Numbered from the stretch's first letter, positions 12,581 to 24,551 are shown. The stretch is DNA of 64,000 nucleotides from Cynocephalus volans (GCF_027409185.1 NC_084462.1:24279577-24343576); one strand, 5' to 3'. Translations and numbers: made by a program. The notes: generated from the sequence alone by a model not told the origin.

Positions 12581-12690
12581 ATTTCCCTTTCTGTCTTTCA
12601 TATTTACCTAAAGGAGTTTAAAATTTATGTGTGTAAACCTAGGGCTGGGTCTGGAGCTCACAGATGCCTCAAGCCCATTGTCCAGAGTGG

Positions 12691-13062
12691 GTCACAAACC
12701 TTTCATAGGCTGATCTACCAGCTAGGTAACAGGAAAAAGGTCCTAGGAGACTTATGTAAAGAGATAAGAAGCTTTATTCAGCACACACGTGTTTAAGAGC
12801 TGAGCAGTCCAAAGAAAAACTGAGCAGCTGCTAGGAAAGTAAACATGTTCTATTTTTAGACACAAGTTCTGCGGACCAGTAGTTCAGAGACACTGCCTCG
12901 CACACTGAAGAACACACAAGAATAGCAACAAGCTAAAAATACAGGGCATATATGCCCACTAACTCCACCCCCACACAACTTGTTTACAAAGAATGTGCTG
13001 CACCACACCCAATTGGACCTGATGCGAGGGGGCCTGACCAAGCTACTCTATTTTCCTCCCAA
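12691..13062 (-). repeat. Solo LTR-like element, antisense
   Basis: Read on the minus strand, it has a polyadenylation signal (AATAAAGCTTCTTATC) near 12768-12776, a following U5-like tail with CTGTTACCTAGCTGG, and an end at TTTGTGACCCA near 12691. The layout and tail resemble the LTR at 63.86-64.0 kb, so both may belong to one family. Limits are approximate. Confidence 0.5.
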
Positions 13063-13742
13063 TGTGCACACAAAAACCTGCACATGGATGTTTATACCTG
13101 CTTTATTCATAATTGCCAAAACTTGCAAACAACCAAGATGTCCTTCAATAGGTGAATGGATAAACAAAATGTGGTACGTCCAGACAACATAATATTATTC
13201 AGGGCTAAAAACAAATGAGCCACCAACCCATGAAAAAAACATAGAGGAGCATTCGATATATATTATTATGCAAAACAAGTCAATCTGAAAAGGCTGCATA
13301 TTGTATGATTCCACCTGTATGACATTCTGGAAAAGGCAAAACTATGGAGACAGTAAAAAGATCAGCAATTCCCAGGGGTTGGGGGATAGGGAAGGGACAA
13401 GAAGGGGAGCACAGAGGATTTTTAGAGCAGTGAAAATACTTTGTATGATACTGTAATGGCAGATCCATGTCACTATTCATTTATCCAAACCTATAGAGTG
13501 CAAAACCGAGAGTGAACCCTAATGGAAACTATGAATTCTGGATGATTATGAAGGCTGATAACAATGTGGCAATGTAAGTTCATCAGTTGTAACAAATATA
13601 CCACTCTTATGGGGTACGCTTTTAATGCGGGAGGCTATGCATGTGTGGGGCAGGAGGTGTATGGGAAATCTCTGCACTTTCCTCTCAATTTTGCTGTGAA
13701 CCTAAAGTTGCTCTTAAAAAAAAACTTTTTAAGAATACAATT
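13063..13742 (+). mobile_element. Old L1 3' end
   Basis: Typical L1 3' text: TTTATTCATAATTGCCAAAAC, GTCCTTCAATAGGTGAATGG, TGTATGATTCCACCTGTATGA and a poly-A end near 13730. No open frame. Confidence 0.8.
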
Positions 13743-14330
13743 CTATAGGTTGTTGAGGGACAACTAAGGACATTTGTTTATGAATTGTATATTAGATTTA
13801 AGGAATTATTATTCACTTTCTTAGGTATGATCATCTTATTTTGGTTATATGTAAAAAGATATCATTCTTTGAAAAAAATTTGCACAGGAATATTTAGGGA
13901 GAAACATCATGATGTCTGTTATTCACTCTCACACACTTAAGCACATGAAAATGAACTAAGAGGCAACATGCTTATATGCTGATTGGAATGGGATGGAAAT
14001 AACTGTTGAGAGAGAAGATGATTTAGGAAGGAGAGAGGGAAATTGTTAAAGACACGTGCTTGAATAGGTAATAGGGAGTGAGATCTAGTGTCTAAGTGGG
14101 AGGGCTGTTTGTAGATAAGAAAATGGAGAGTTCAGTTCCATAAACAGGTGGGAAAACAGAGTATACAACTGGTGCAGATGTTGGTAGGTGAGAAAATGTG
14201 GTGGCGAAAGTCTGTGGAATTTCACCTCCAATTCCTTAGTTTGGTTCAAGAAAATAGAGTGGCAAAGTAGGACTAGGATAGTGGCCCTCAGACTTCAGAA
14301 GGCAGCAGCATTCCCTGGAGGAGGGCTTGT
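13743..14330. other. Intergenic or intronic sequence with nothing assigned
   Basis: AT-rich sequence without an exon, RNA or clear repeat. It lies in the last intron of the intact NXPE gene. Confidence 0.4.
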
Positions 14331-14334
14331 CAAC

Positions 14335-14893
14335 ACAGGCTGCTGGGGAACAGACGGTCTTTTGAATAAAAGGTGCTGGGAAAACTGGATATCCACACGA
14401 AAGAGAGTGAAATCGAACCTTTATCTTAAACCATATACAAAAATCAACTCAAAACGGGTTAAAGGCCTAAATGTAAGATCTGAAACCATAAAACTCCTGG
14501 AAGAAAACAGGGAAAAAACTCTTTGACAATGATCTCGCCAATGATTTTTTGGATAGGACACAAAAAGCACAGGCAACAAAAGTAAGCATAAAGTGGGACT
14601 ACCTCAAATAAAAATGCTTCTGCACAACAAAAGAAATAATCAACAAAACAAGAACGTGATCTACAGAATGAGAGAAAATGTTTGCAAACCATACATCTGT
14701 TAAGGGGCTAATATCTAAAATATATAAGACTGTTATACAATGCATAGCCCCAAAAATAAAATAAAATAAACCCATTCAGAGATAGACAAAGGACCTGAAT
14801 TCATACTTCTCCAAAAAAGACACAAAAATGGCCAAAAGGATGTGAAAAGATGCTCAACATCACCAATCATCAGAGATATGAATATCAAAACCA
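14335..14893 (+). mobile_element. L1 ORF2 C-terminal part, left half of a split element
   Basis: Contains [27 protein letters not shown]-like coding and then the 3' part to ATGAATATCAAAACCA. The same element resumes at 17.43 kb with AAAATCAAAACCACAATGAG, so the interval between is an insertion. Confidence 0.85.
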
Positions 14894-15411
14894 TGGGCAA
14901 GGTCAACCTCCACGTAGCCGTAGCCGGCCGGCTTTGGCCGCGGGAGGAATAGTCTGAAGGACCCGTGGCAGCGCGGCGCTCTCGGCCTGCTGCGGCTGCG
15001 TTTCGAGGCGGAGCCCACCCTTGGTGGGGTCTCCCCAAGCCGGCGTGCCGGGGGCTCTGAGGACCCGGACCGTGTTGTGGAAGACAGTGTTGTAATTCGG
15101 ACTACACCGCGAAGGCGCGGAGCGAGGAGACCTGGCCGAGGACGTTGTGCTGCGCTGGAAACGGCTTCGGAGAACTCATGGCAAGTTACTGCGTCGATCA
15201 TCCAACCGCTGAAGGGCTGCTCTGTGCCGGGCGCTAAGATTGGAGATCTACAGAGAAGTTATGTTGCTGCACAGAAGTCTGAAGCAGCATTTCCAGATCA
15301 TGTGGATACACAACATTTAATGAAGCAATTAAAGCAGCATTTTGCTATGCTTTGATCGTTCCTTAGACCAAATATGTTCCTATGAAAAGGCATTATAGTG
15401 GGGGAAAAAAG

Positions 15412-15414
<3 letters not shown>

Positions 15415-15474
<60 letters not shown>
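15415..15474 (+). repeat. (TG)n microsatellite
   Basis: About 29 uninterrupted TG repeats, ending in TGTATGTATATA. Confidence 0.97.
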
Positions 15475-15477
<3 letters not shown>

Positions 15478-16086
15478 ATATACGCAGGATATATCTATGT
15501 TATACAAACCTATGCTCAATATTAGCGAAGGTGATACATAAGGGAGTTTAACCAGAATGTATAATGAAAATTTCATAATAATAGTAACTTTGTAAGATAA
15601 TATTATATAATAAAGGATTTAAGCATTTCTAAGTAGATCATGAAACTTTCTCCCACATTATATGGTAAATGTTTGTATATAATGTTTATAAAACATTTTA
15701 ATGAATATCTTCAAATTTTTATATATGTACATTTTTTAAGTTCTTAAGCTGACTGTTAGCCATCATGTAGATTAAGAGATCTAAAATCTGCCTTTAAAAC
15801 TACACTCTTATGGCTAAAATGTGTATTTATCCTAAGTAGAGACTTTATTTAGGGCTTAAAAAATGCATTTAAAGCTATTTTTTATCAAATACTTAGTGAT
15901 TATACATTATGCTTTAAAATAAATCAGTGTACAAAGCCATTATTCTGTTACTTTTCGTGAGTTTTTATTTTAGTCATCTCAGATGAAACAAGTTTTTCAG
16001 AACTCTAGTAATCCTAGAAATCAAGTCAATCTTTCAACTTTATTTCAAGTGATATATCACCAATTTTGTTTTTTCTGAAAAGCTAT

Positions 16087-16462
16087 TTGTCTTAGTCCCT
16101 GTTATGTTGCTATAACAGAGTACCACAGACTGGGTAATTTATAAGGAACAGAAATTTATTTGGCTCAGAGATCTAGAGGCTGGGAAGTCCACAGTTGGGG
16201 GGCCTGCATCTGGTGAGGGCTTTCTTGCTGTGTCATCCATGGTGGAGGGCAGAAAGGCAAGAAAGATCAAGAGAGCAAGAGAGGACTGAACTTGCGTTTA
16301 TAACAAGCCCCATTCTCACAATAATTAACCTACTCCTGTGATAACATTAATCTGTTCTCTGCCCTCATGACCCAGTCACCTCTTAAAAGTCCCCCTCTCA
16401 ACACTGTTGCATTGAGGATCAAGTTTTCAACACTTTGGGGGACACATTCAAATCATAGCACT
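16087..16462 (-). repeat. MaLR (MST/MLT1-type) solo LTR
   Basis: Plus-strand start TGTCTTAGTCCCTGTTATG, then ACTGGGTAATTTATAA, CTGGGAAGTCCA and CATCTGGTGAGGGC, ending CACATTCAAATCATAGCA. This is the reverse complement of a MaLR LTR. A second copy is at 36.07-36.50 kb. Confidence 0.85.
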
Positions 16463-17124
16463 ATTTATGAGATATCACATTACTAATATAAGAATATCAG
16501 TATTAGAAATAGTCACAAGCCAAGAGTCCCAGCTGTGGTCAGTCAGCCCCAAGAAAGTTAAGCTCTATCCCAATGACACGGTATTATAAAGTCCTGGAAA
16601 GGCTCTCAGACTTTCTCTGCCTTGCTTAGCGGATCTCTCATTAAAATGTTCACACAAGGAAATGTGTTAAAGCGATAGGGCCACTCAAACTCATACTTTG
16701 GACTTTGAGATCGGTCCATGTTATTTTTCATTTCTTTAACTTCATGCAAAGCTATCTGATAGATATTTATGTTTTTTCAGATTTGTATAAATAGTACTAC
16801 TTAGCTGACAAAAAAAATTCAATTCAAAAAACTGAATAAATCATTAGAGCCTAGAATTCACTTTAGACAATATGTAGTCAAATCTCTTTGTGGTACAGAT
16901 GAAGAAAGCAAGACCCAGAGTCACACAGCTAGTTGGTGGTACAGTCACGACCAGAACCCAAGATCATGTTCCACCACTTCAGACTTAAATCTTTCTATGT
17001 TCTCCATGACCTGATAGTGTTTGTTTAGCATTTCCTCGAGCACTATCAAATTTCTTAAAATTATATTCAATATTGAGATTCATATTATCAAATGTGAATT
17101 ACTTCCTTAGTTAACTTAAAATAA

Positions 17125-17350
17125 GAGTTAATAATAATGGCTAACATTTACTGAGGGCGTTGAATGTGCCCAGCACTGTTCTAAGCACTTTATGTGAATT
17201 AATTCATTTCATTCCCACTGCAGTCCTAGGCAGTGCTGTTGTTATTCCTGTTTTACTTATGAGAAAACTGAGGTAGAGAAAAAGATTGTAAAACCAGTGT
17301 CAGAGCGAGATTCAAATGTAGGCAGCATGACCCCTGAGTATGTGCTCTTA
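17125..17350 (+). repeat. MIR SINE
   Basis: Text of the MIR core: TGTGCCCAGCACTGTTCTAAGCACTTTATG..., AGAAAACTGAGG and a following AGCGAGATTCAAA. Another decayed MIR-like piece lies at 16870-16990 (GTCACACAGCTAGTTGG). Confidence 0.85.
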
Positions 17351-17428
17351 GCCACCAAGTTAAAAATAGCCTCTCAGTGTTTCTCCTATAAATAAAGCTA
17401 ATATCATTTTTTAAAAAAAAAGAAAAAA

Positions 17429-18290
17429 GAAAATCAAAACCACAATGAGATGTCACCTCACACCTGTTAGGAAGGCACTTATCAAAAAGACAAGAGATAG
17501 CAAGTGTGGGCAAGGCTGTGGAGAAGAGGGAACCCAAGTACACTGTTGGTGGGAGTGTAGATTGGTGCAGACTTTATGGGAAACAGTATGGAGATTCTTA
17601 AAGAAATTAAAAATAGATCTACCATATGACCCAGCAATCCCTCTTCTGGGTACATATCAAAGAGAAGTGAAGTGACCACTTCCTAAAGATATCTGCACTC
17701 CCATTTTTATTATGGCATTATTCACAATAGCCAAGAAACGGAAACAAGGGGCGTGTCCATCAAAAGATGAATGGATAAAGATATATGATGGAATGTTATC
17801 CAGCCTTAAAAAAGAAAGAAATCCTGCCTTTTGAGACAACATAGCTGAACCTAGAGGACATTGTGCTAAGTGAAATAATCCAGACATGGAAAGACCAACA
17901 TTACATTATCTCACCTATATGTGGACATTTAAGATAAAACAAAAAATGAACACATAGAAACAGAGTAGAATGATGGTTGCCATGCGGTGGAAAATGGGAA
18001 GATGTAGGTCAAAGGGGACAAAGTTGCAGTTGGGTAAGATGAATAAGTCTAGAGATCTAATGCACAACATGAGGACTATAGTTAAAAATACTGTTTTCTA
18101 CTGGAAGTTTGCTAAGACAGTAGACTTTAGGTACCCGTATACACACACACAAAAAAGAAAAGCAACTGTGTGACATAATGGATATAATAATTTTCTTGAA
18201 TGTAATATAATAATAATCAGTTCACTATGTATACCTATATCAAGTGATGTGCTTTAAATATGTATAATAAAAACAAAACAAAAACACACA
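17429..18290 (+). mobile_element. L1 ORF2 end and 3' UTR, right half of a split element
   Basis: Continues the L1 left at 14.89 kb: CACAATGAGATGTCACCTCACACC, then DPAIPLLG-type coding (TATGACCCAGCAATCCCTCT), 3' UTR and an A-rich end near 18280. Confidence 0.85.
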
Positions 18291-18293
18291 GAC

Positions 18294-18405
18294 TGCTGGG
18301 CCACGCCACCTCATTTCTGATTCAGTAGGTCTAGGGTGGGGCCTGAGACAAGCAACCAGGTGATGCCGATGCTGGGGTCTGGGGACCGCTTTTGAGACCC
18401 ACTGT
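18294..18405. mobile_element. MER5-type hAT DNA transposon fossil
   Basis: Contains TTTCTGATTCAGTAGGTCTAGGGTGGGGCC, the MER5A core, and ends near TTTTGAGACCCACTG, a decayed terminal repeat. Non-autonomous and inactive. Confidence 0.7.
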
Positions 18406-19500
18406 GATTACTGAGCCTCATCAAGGCTCCCTTAAGGTTTGAGGTCACGCAGGAAAAGTGAGAGCAGTCAGCATCGTGGAATGTTATTCTCCAGCTGTGT
18501 TCAGCTGCTCAGGTGTAGTTCAAAGGAGGCGGGGCCTGAATGAACCAGAGATTACCCACAAGAGTTTCAAATAGCTGAGTCCTTCTTATCATTCTGGACT
18601 CATCTCAAATGAAACTGCCTCACAGCACCTTCCCTGAACATTTGATCTAACCATCTGCCTCCTCCTCACCATCATGCACTTTCATTTTTTTTTCATAGAA
18701 CATTTCAATATCTGAAATTTTTATGAATATCTATTTTGCTAGTTGTTTCTAAGTCATTCCACTTAGAGGTGACAAACAACAAAATAGAAATCTTGAAAAT
18801 GTTTTTTTCAGTCACTGCTATATTCCTAGAATCTAGAGCAGTACCTACATAACACATGTGCTCAAAAATACTTGCTGATGAAAAACGTGAGAGAGAAGAG
18901 GGAATACAAATTCCTGCACAAAAAAACTAAACCATCGTATTGGTCTTGACTATGAAAAGACAAATATTTACATAATTATAAAAATATAAACATAGTTGAC
19001 TGATATGTCTAAAATGAATGTAAATACATTGGAAAGAAGGGCAGGAGAGATGGTAGTTGAGACTAGCTAGCTGCTCACCTCTAAATTTTCCCTTTCTGAA
19101 GACTGTTTACCAGGCTCCTTTGTCTGGGGGCCATGACTCTGTTCTGCCCATTGGAATTTGGAATTTTGGCAAAAAAGATGTCCATACCACTTCCACACCT
19201 AGGCACAAAGACACTCATACAATCCACCATTCTCTCTCCCTTCCTCAATCTCTCTCTCTCTGTTCATCAAGAGGCTAGTGCAGAGGATCCCTGTGGCTTC
19301 TGGGGATGCCCTAGAGGACAGTGGAGATGTAGGATAAAAGGAGCCTGGGTTCCTGAATCCCAGTTCAGAAGACAGCAAGGCAGAAGGCTGCCTAATGAAC
19401 ACTGACTGGGCTCTGGGTGAGATCAAAATAAACTTTAATTGGTCAAGCCCCTGAAATTCTAGGGCTATATTTATTGCTGAGTGGGAAGAAAGGTCAAGGA
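18406..19500. other. NXPE intron sequence, mostly unassigned
   Basis: No exon or RNA seen. The segment 19.05-19.49 kb ends with AATAAACTTTAATTGGTCAAGCCCCTGAAATT, the style of an old interspersed repeat tail, and has a short CT-rich run near 19228-19262. Class not assigned. Confidence 0.4.
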
Positions 19501-19504
19501 TTAA

Positions 19505-20010
19505 TTAAGAATTACTAGTGCCATAAAAAAGAATGAAATCCTGTCATTCACAGCACCATGAATACTTCGGAAGATACTATGTTAAGTGAAATAAGCCAGG
19601 CACAGAAGGAGAAATACCACGTCCTCACCCATATGTGGAAACTGAAAAACTTGATCTCATAGAAGTAGAAAGTAGAATAGTGGTTTCTAGCTCGGTCTGG
19701 GGAGGATGGTGGGGAGGGGCAAATAGAGAGCGGTTGGTCAGCATACACAAAATTACAGCTAGATACGCAGAATAAGTTCTAGTGTTCTATAACAATGCAG
19801 GGTGACTATAATTACAGATAGCTGGAAGAGAAAATTTTGAATGTTCCCAACACAAAGAAACGACAAATGTTTGAAGTGATGGATATGCTAATTACTCTGA
19901 TTTGATTATTTAGCATCATATACATGTATGGAACTACCACACAGTACCAGTAAATATGGACACTAATTATGCGTCAGTTAAAAATAATAATAAAAGCAAA
20001 AATCTGATTG
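19505..20010 (+). mobile_element. L1 3' fragment
   Basis: Starts ATAAAAAAGAATGAAATCCTG, then AAGTGAAATAAGCCAGGCACAGAAGG and TGTGGAAACT, with an A-rich end around 19980-20030. Confidence 0.8.
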
Positions 20011-20039
20011 AAAAACAAGAGGAAAAAAGGAATTACGAG

Positions 20040-20830
20040 TGTATCACTCAGGGTCCAATCAGGAGAAAGTCATCACACCTTAATCTGATCAGAAAACATT
20101 AACATAAAGAATGATTGACTACAGCAGATTACCTATAATGGGGGAAAGAGGGTTCTAAAGAGTACTATAGGGCTGAGGGATAGGACTTGAACTCTTAAGA
20201 ATCCTTTGGCTTACTAATTTGCTCTAAAGTGCTATCCATTTTTGCCACTCGTTCCATCTACTGAATGTTTTCAAAGAATATTTCTCTTTGCAAGATACTA
20301 ATTGGTTCTTTGTAATCTGTAAGAAATTCAAAGTCACACATACATTGGCTCTGGGAGGGACCTGAGCTTCCACCCCAACCTGGCAGCAGCAAGGCAGAAA
20401 GAGGCAGGTGAAAAAAAAATTACTAGTTGGCATTACATGCTCTGCCTCTGGTGTCACAGGGTGAACTTCTTTCCTCACTCTGTGGTGACAAGGCAGTGGG
20501 CACTGGCACTCTGCTCTCACCAGGGTGGCATCAGCTGGGCCCAAAAGACAGCTGAATGTTCACTCCATCTGACCTGCATGCCACACCTGAACATGGTGTG
20601 CCTGCTACAAAAGGAGGTAAAATAAGACCCAGTCTCACAACAAAACACCCAAAATGTCCAGTATACAATGGAAAATCAATCAGCAAACCAAGAACCATTA
20701 CAATTACAACTTGAATGAGAAAAGACAACCAATAGGTACCAATGCCAAGATGACTCAGATGTGGGAATTATCTGATAAGAATTGTAAAGCAGCCATCATG
20801 AAAATGCTTCACTGAGCCATTATGAATACT
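20040..20830 (+). mobile_element. Unassigned repeat text followed by HAL1/L1-like fragment
   Basis: 20040-20200 begins ATCACTCAGGGTCCAATCAGG, an old repeat style I cannot class. From about 20600 the text AAAACACCCAAAATGTCCAG ... GATGACTCAGATGTGGGAATTATC ... AAAGCAGCCATCATGAAAATGCT resembles the ORF1-like part of HAL1/old L1. Confidence 0.55.
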
Positions 20831-21565
20831 ACGTACCCATTAGTACAGCTAAAACTTAAAAGGCAGAACTTTTTAAGTGTTGGCAAGGACACAGAGCAAC
20901 AGGTCGTATACACTGATGGTTAGACTATAAAATGGTACAACTAGTGTGGAGAACACTTTGGCAGCTTTTTCAAAAGTAAAACATACACCAATCATATAAT
21001 CCAGCCATTCCACTTTAAGGTATTTACATAAGAAAAATGAAATCATATGCACATACAAAGACTTGTACACAAATATTCTTAGCAATTGTATTTGTAATAG
21101 CTAAATATTGGAAACAGCCCGAATATCCATCAACTGATGGATGGGTAAACAAGTTATGGTATATCCATATAATGGAATACTATTCAGAAATAAGAAAGGA
21201 ATAAACTATTGCCACACGCAGAAATGTGAATAAATCTCAAAATAATTATGTTGAGTGAAAGGAGCCATGCATAGAAAAGAGTACAGACTGTATGCCTTCA
21301 TTTATATAAAGTTATAGCATATGCAAACAAAGCCCCAGAGGAAGAAAGCAGAGGGGAAGTAGGAGAGGGGCGTGGGGAGGGCGAGAGGGAAGGATTACAA
21401 AGGGGCATGAAGAACCTCTTCTGGGTGATGGACAGCATCTGTTCGGCAGCAATTGGTTCCCAGGTGAATATATTTGTCATAACTTACCAAAATGTATATT
21501 TTAAATATGTGACACTTATCGTTTGCCAACTATACCTCAATAAAGAGTTTAAAATAAAGGGGAAT
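20830..21565 (+). mobile_element. Old L1 3' end
   Basis: GTGTTGGCAAGGACACAGAGC, TATAATCCAGCCATTCCACTT, ATCCATCAACTGATGGATGGG, then a 3' UTR ending CTCAATAAAGAGTTTAAAATAAAG. Confidence 0.82.
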
Positions 21566-22490
21566 CTCAAATTAGGACTAATGACTGATAGTGACAACAT
21601 AGTAAATTTCTAAATTTGGTGGGAAGACAGGAAAGTACCTGAGCTTCCCATCTAAGAATGGAGATAATATGCTTAGGAGGACTTTCCTCAAAAACATGGT
21701 AAGCAAGTGCTACAATTAGCCCGTTGATACTTTATAATTGAGTTTATAGAGATTTTGGTCACTGAACACTGGGCCCAGTCTGACAGGCATTCTGGCTGGC
21801 GTCTCTAGTCCATCTTCCCACTTACTCCCCAGGCATCTCCGAGACGTGTAATATCTTTGTACTGGCTACAGGTAGCTTGAGACATAATTTTTCTTAAAAT
21901 AACTGCTTTCGTATACTGAGTGTTTTGTTTTCCAAATGGGGGTTACTCACAAGTCTTGTGATGGTTATATGTTTTCCATTAATTTTGACTATTTAGAAAA
22001 CATGGTGCACATGGAAGATTTGGAGTTGGATTAATTTCACTTTGGTGGGGCTCGCTCAGTCTTTCGGGGCTAAGGGAACCACAATCCCTACCAAGCCACT
22101 GGCCAAGACCAAAAAAGCAAAAAAATTGAGTGGGGTGAGGGACAAAAGTTTGAACTTTATGTCCTTCACATTTTAATTTTCCTTAAGAGACTAAATGGGG
22201 AATTCATTTAGAACCTAAATGGGGACTTTTTGGTAGAGTCACACATTGTATTCTTTGAAAGTTGTTGATGTCATTTGAGCTCGTTACATAACTTCTGATT
22301 AGCTAAACTGGAAAGCTAGGTTGATGGTGATAATCCATCCTCCCAGCTCTCACTCACTCGTCCTTTGGAAAGTGCCAGCATCCTGCCCCACCTCTGCACG
22401 AACTACAGGAGTCTTGCTCTTCAACGCCCTCCCTGTTCCCCTTGTCCTTCATAAATCTACAGGCTCCTGCCTTCTCCCCTCTCAGTCTCT
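21566..22490. other. NXPE intron, no feature assigned
   Basis: No exon, RNA or confidently classed repeat. The 3' side approaches the donor of the GDS exon at 22493-22492. Confidence 0.45.
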
Positions 22491-22493
22491 CAC

Positions 22494-22706
22494 AGGGCAC
22501 AGTGTCACGCAGATATTCCCACCACTGCCGGAGTGTGGAATCCCCCATCATGTGGACGATGTGGCCAGCCAGGCAGCCCAGGATGCTGTCAACAGTGGGG
22601 AAGGAGCGGCCAGAACAGGACAGTGAGTGCCACACATCTTGGTGGTAGAAGCCAGAGGGTTTTAGCGCTGGAAGCCCAGGGTGGCATGGGGGCCGTGGAG
22701 ACAGTG
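22494..22706 (-). CDS. NXPE-family GDS-motif exon of the PC-esterase domain, intact copy
   Basis: A 213-nt exon from acceptor CTTCTTGTAG to donor GTGAGA, phase 1 to phase 1, model residues 311-381. It contains a Cys-Pro-rich start, PSGFYHQDVWHSLSC, then HIVHMMGDSTLRQWWEYL. GDS with the following T-x-R-Q-W is the block carrying the nucleophilic serine of PC-esterases (about residue 367), the family that includes CASD1-type O-acetyltransferases. All residues of this block are present. In the sister exon at 46.26-46.44 kb the same block is destroyed by a 1-nt insertion. Purifying selection on this copy is plausible but untested. Confidence 0.9.
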
Positions 22707-22754
22707 CTACAAGAAGGAGAAAAACAGAACGGGCTAAATAACAAACAGGCTAAT

Positions 22755-22926
22755 GTTAATATCTTACAATATTAGACTGCCAGGCACTCTTCTATGTACT
22801 TTACATGTATTATTTCATTTACTCTTTTACAAAACCCAGAAAGTACTATTCTTACCTCCATTTCAAAGTGGGGACACTGAGTCACTGAAATGTTAAGTGA
22901 TTTACCCATGATCAAGAATAGTGCCT
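22755..22926 (+). repeat. MIR SINE, left part (interrupted)
   Basis: GCCAGGCACTCTTCTATGTACTTTACATG, then ACTGAGTCACTGAAATGTTAAGTGATTTACCCATG: MIR text. It breaks off at AGAATAGTG and resumes at 24225 with GAATAGTGACTGGCAGAGTTAG and ATTTGAATCCAGG. Confidence 0.8.
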
Positions 22927-24222
22927 GGAAGTTCCTCGAAAACTCAAACATAGATCTCCTGTATAGACCAGACTTCTGGGTATATACCCAGAGGAATTGA
23001 GAGCAAGATCTCAAAGAGATCTCTGCACTGCCACGTTCATTACAGCATTATTCACAACAGCCAAGAAATGGAAACATCCTTTGATGGATGAATGGGTTTT
23101 TAAAATGTGGTACATCCATACAATGGAATATTAGTCATAAAAAAAGAATTCTGCCATTTGACAGCATGGGTGAAACTGGACTGCATCATGCTAAATAAAA
23201 TAAGCCAGACAGAAAAAGAAAATACTGTATGATCTCACTGATAAGTGGGATCTAAAAAAATTAAACTCATAGAAGCAGAGACGGGGGTTGGAGGAAATGG
23301 AGAGAAGTTGGTCAAAGCATACAAACTTTCAGTCAAACTTTTCAGAATAATTTCTGGTGTTCTAATGTGCAACATGGTTCCTCTAGTCAATACTTCTGTA
23401 TTATATGTACCAGCCAGCTGCCTCCCCCTAAAAATACTGAAATATATGTTTGAAATTTGCTAAGAAAGTAAATGTTGAGTGCTCTTACCATCAAAAAAAA
23501 GTACCTATGGGAGGTAAGGGATGTGCTAACTAGCTTGTTTGTGGTAATTGTTTCACAATGTGTATGTATATTTTATCATCGTATTGTACACCTTAAATAT
23601 ACGCAACCTTATTTATCAATTATGCCTTAATAGGAGGGTACTTCAAAACATTCATGGAAAAAATAGAATTAAAAGATAATACGAATCTTTCCATGAACTT
23701 TCTGACATACCCTTGAACTCCATGATACCATTTATATGAGGAATCTAAAATAGTCAAACTCACAGAAGCAGAGAGAGACACGGTGGTTGTCAGGGGCTCG
23801 AGGGAAGGCAAGATGGTGATGTATTAGTCAAAGGGTACAAAATTTCAGTTACACAGACGAGTAGGTCCTAGAGGTCTACTGTACAGCATAGAGCCTAGAA
23901 CTAACAATAGTGTGTTATGTATTATTATTGCATAATACATACTACATTTATTATTTTAAATATATAATATATCTTTATTATATATCATGTATTACTATTA
24001 CATATAGTAGAAGGTTGAACTTACATTAAGCATTTTTATCACACTCAAAAATAATAATCGATAAAGAGGTTGGGACAAAACTTTTGGAAGTAATGGATAT
24101 GTATATGGAATTGATTGTGATATTTTCACAAGTGTGCACTTATCTTCCAATTCGTCAGGTTGTATATGTTACATTTGTATGGCTTTTAGTATGTCAATCA
24201 TACCTCCATTTTTTTTTTTTAA
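22927..24222 (+). mobile_element. L1 3' fragment inserted in a MIR
   Basis: L1 text (TCTGGGTATATACCCAGAGG, TTCACAACAGCCAAGAAATGG, AAATAAGCCAGAC) with a poly-A end at 24210-24223. The flanks AGAATAGTGCCTGG and TGAATAGTGACTGG look like its target-site duplication. A short palindromic element at 23635-23712 lies within. Confidence 0.75.
23633..23714 (+). mobile_element. Short palindromic MITE-like element, copy A
   Basis: Terminal inverted repeats AGGGTACTTCAAAACATTCA... and ...GAACTTTCTGACATACCCT pair with each other. The middle is AAAAGATAATACGAATC. About 80 bp, non-coding. A reverse-oriented relative lies at 24.55 kb. Confidence 0.65.
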
Positions 24223-24224
24223 AT

Positions 24225-24310
24225 GAATAGTGACTGGCAGAGTTAGCATTTGAATCCAGGAAGTCTGATGTTACAGCCCATACTACTAACCACTATGCAT
24301 ACTGCCCTGG
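24225..24310 (+). repeat. MIR SINE, right part
   Basis: Continuation of the MIR left at 22.93 kb: GAATAGTGACTGGCAGAGTT, TTTGAATCCAGGAAGTCTGA. Confidence 0.7.
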
Positions 24311-24405
24311 CTGGGAGAAGCTAAACTCCAGTCAAGGAATAAAACCCCTCCAAGTCGATTACCACCATCATCACCCCCCCCCCAGCATATCCCAGATGCA
24401 CTCAC

Positions 24406-24485
24406 CCAGGATACTGTTCTCTGTGTCTCCCCGTCTGATCTGAATTGGAGAAATGCCATGAGGGAGTAGCTTGTCAGTCACTTTC
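24406..24485 (-). CDS. NXPE-family small internal exon, intact copy
   Basis: An 80-nt exon between acceptor TTTCTCTAG and donor GTGAGT. It completes the split Trp codon of the main exon and encodes 26 further residues beginning KVTDKLLPHGISPIQ, model residues 285-310. The K-V-T start and short linker nature match the equivalent NXPE exon. The paralogous exon at 46.53-46.61 kb reads NVTGNVLPRCISPI in the same position. It links the neurexophilin-like domain to the esterase domain. The flanking intron contains an MIR split by an L1, and two short palindromic elements. Confidence 0.82.
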
Positions 24486-24551
24486 CTAGAGAAACACCAA
24501 GAATGAGCATTAAGGAATGGCGACCAGATGAAAGCTTAAGTCACTGTGGGC

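Larger units (their letters stand above)
14894..17428 (+). pseudogene. Retrocopy-like insertion (processed transcript, parent unknown)
   Basis: A 2.5-kb block inside an L1. It starts with about 350 bp of CpG-rich sequence, passes into AT-rich UTR-like sequence, and ends with ATAAATAAAGCTAATATC followed by an A-rich tail (about 17411-17428). The L1 text AATATCAAAACCA before and AAAATCAAAACCA after act as target-site duplications. The first 450 bases hold short open frames, e.g. 15077-15355 (ending KQLKQHFAML) and another frame with ALCRALRLEIYREVMLLHRSLKQHF. I do not recognise the parent gene. The 3' part contains a (TG)n run, a MaLR LTR and MIR pieces. Either they were part of the source 3' UTR or, for the LTR, inserted later. 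Confidence 0.7.

Noticed and set aside
15298-15576. Minus-strand frame with a Thr-His run
   Set aside because: Translation of a (TG)n microsatellite.
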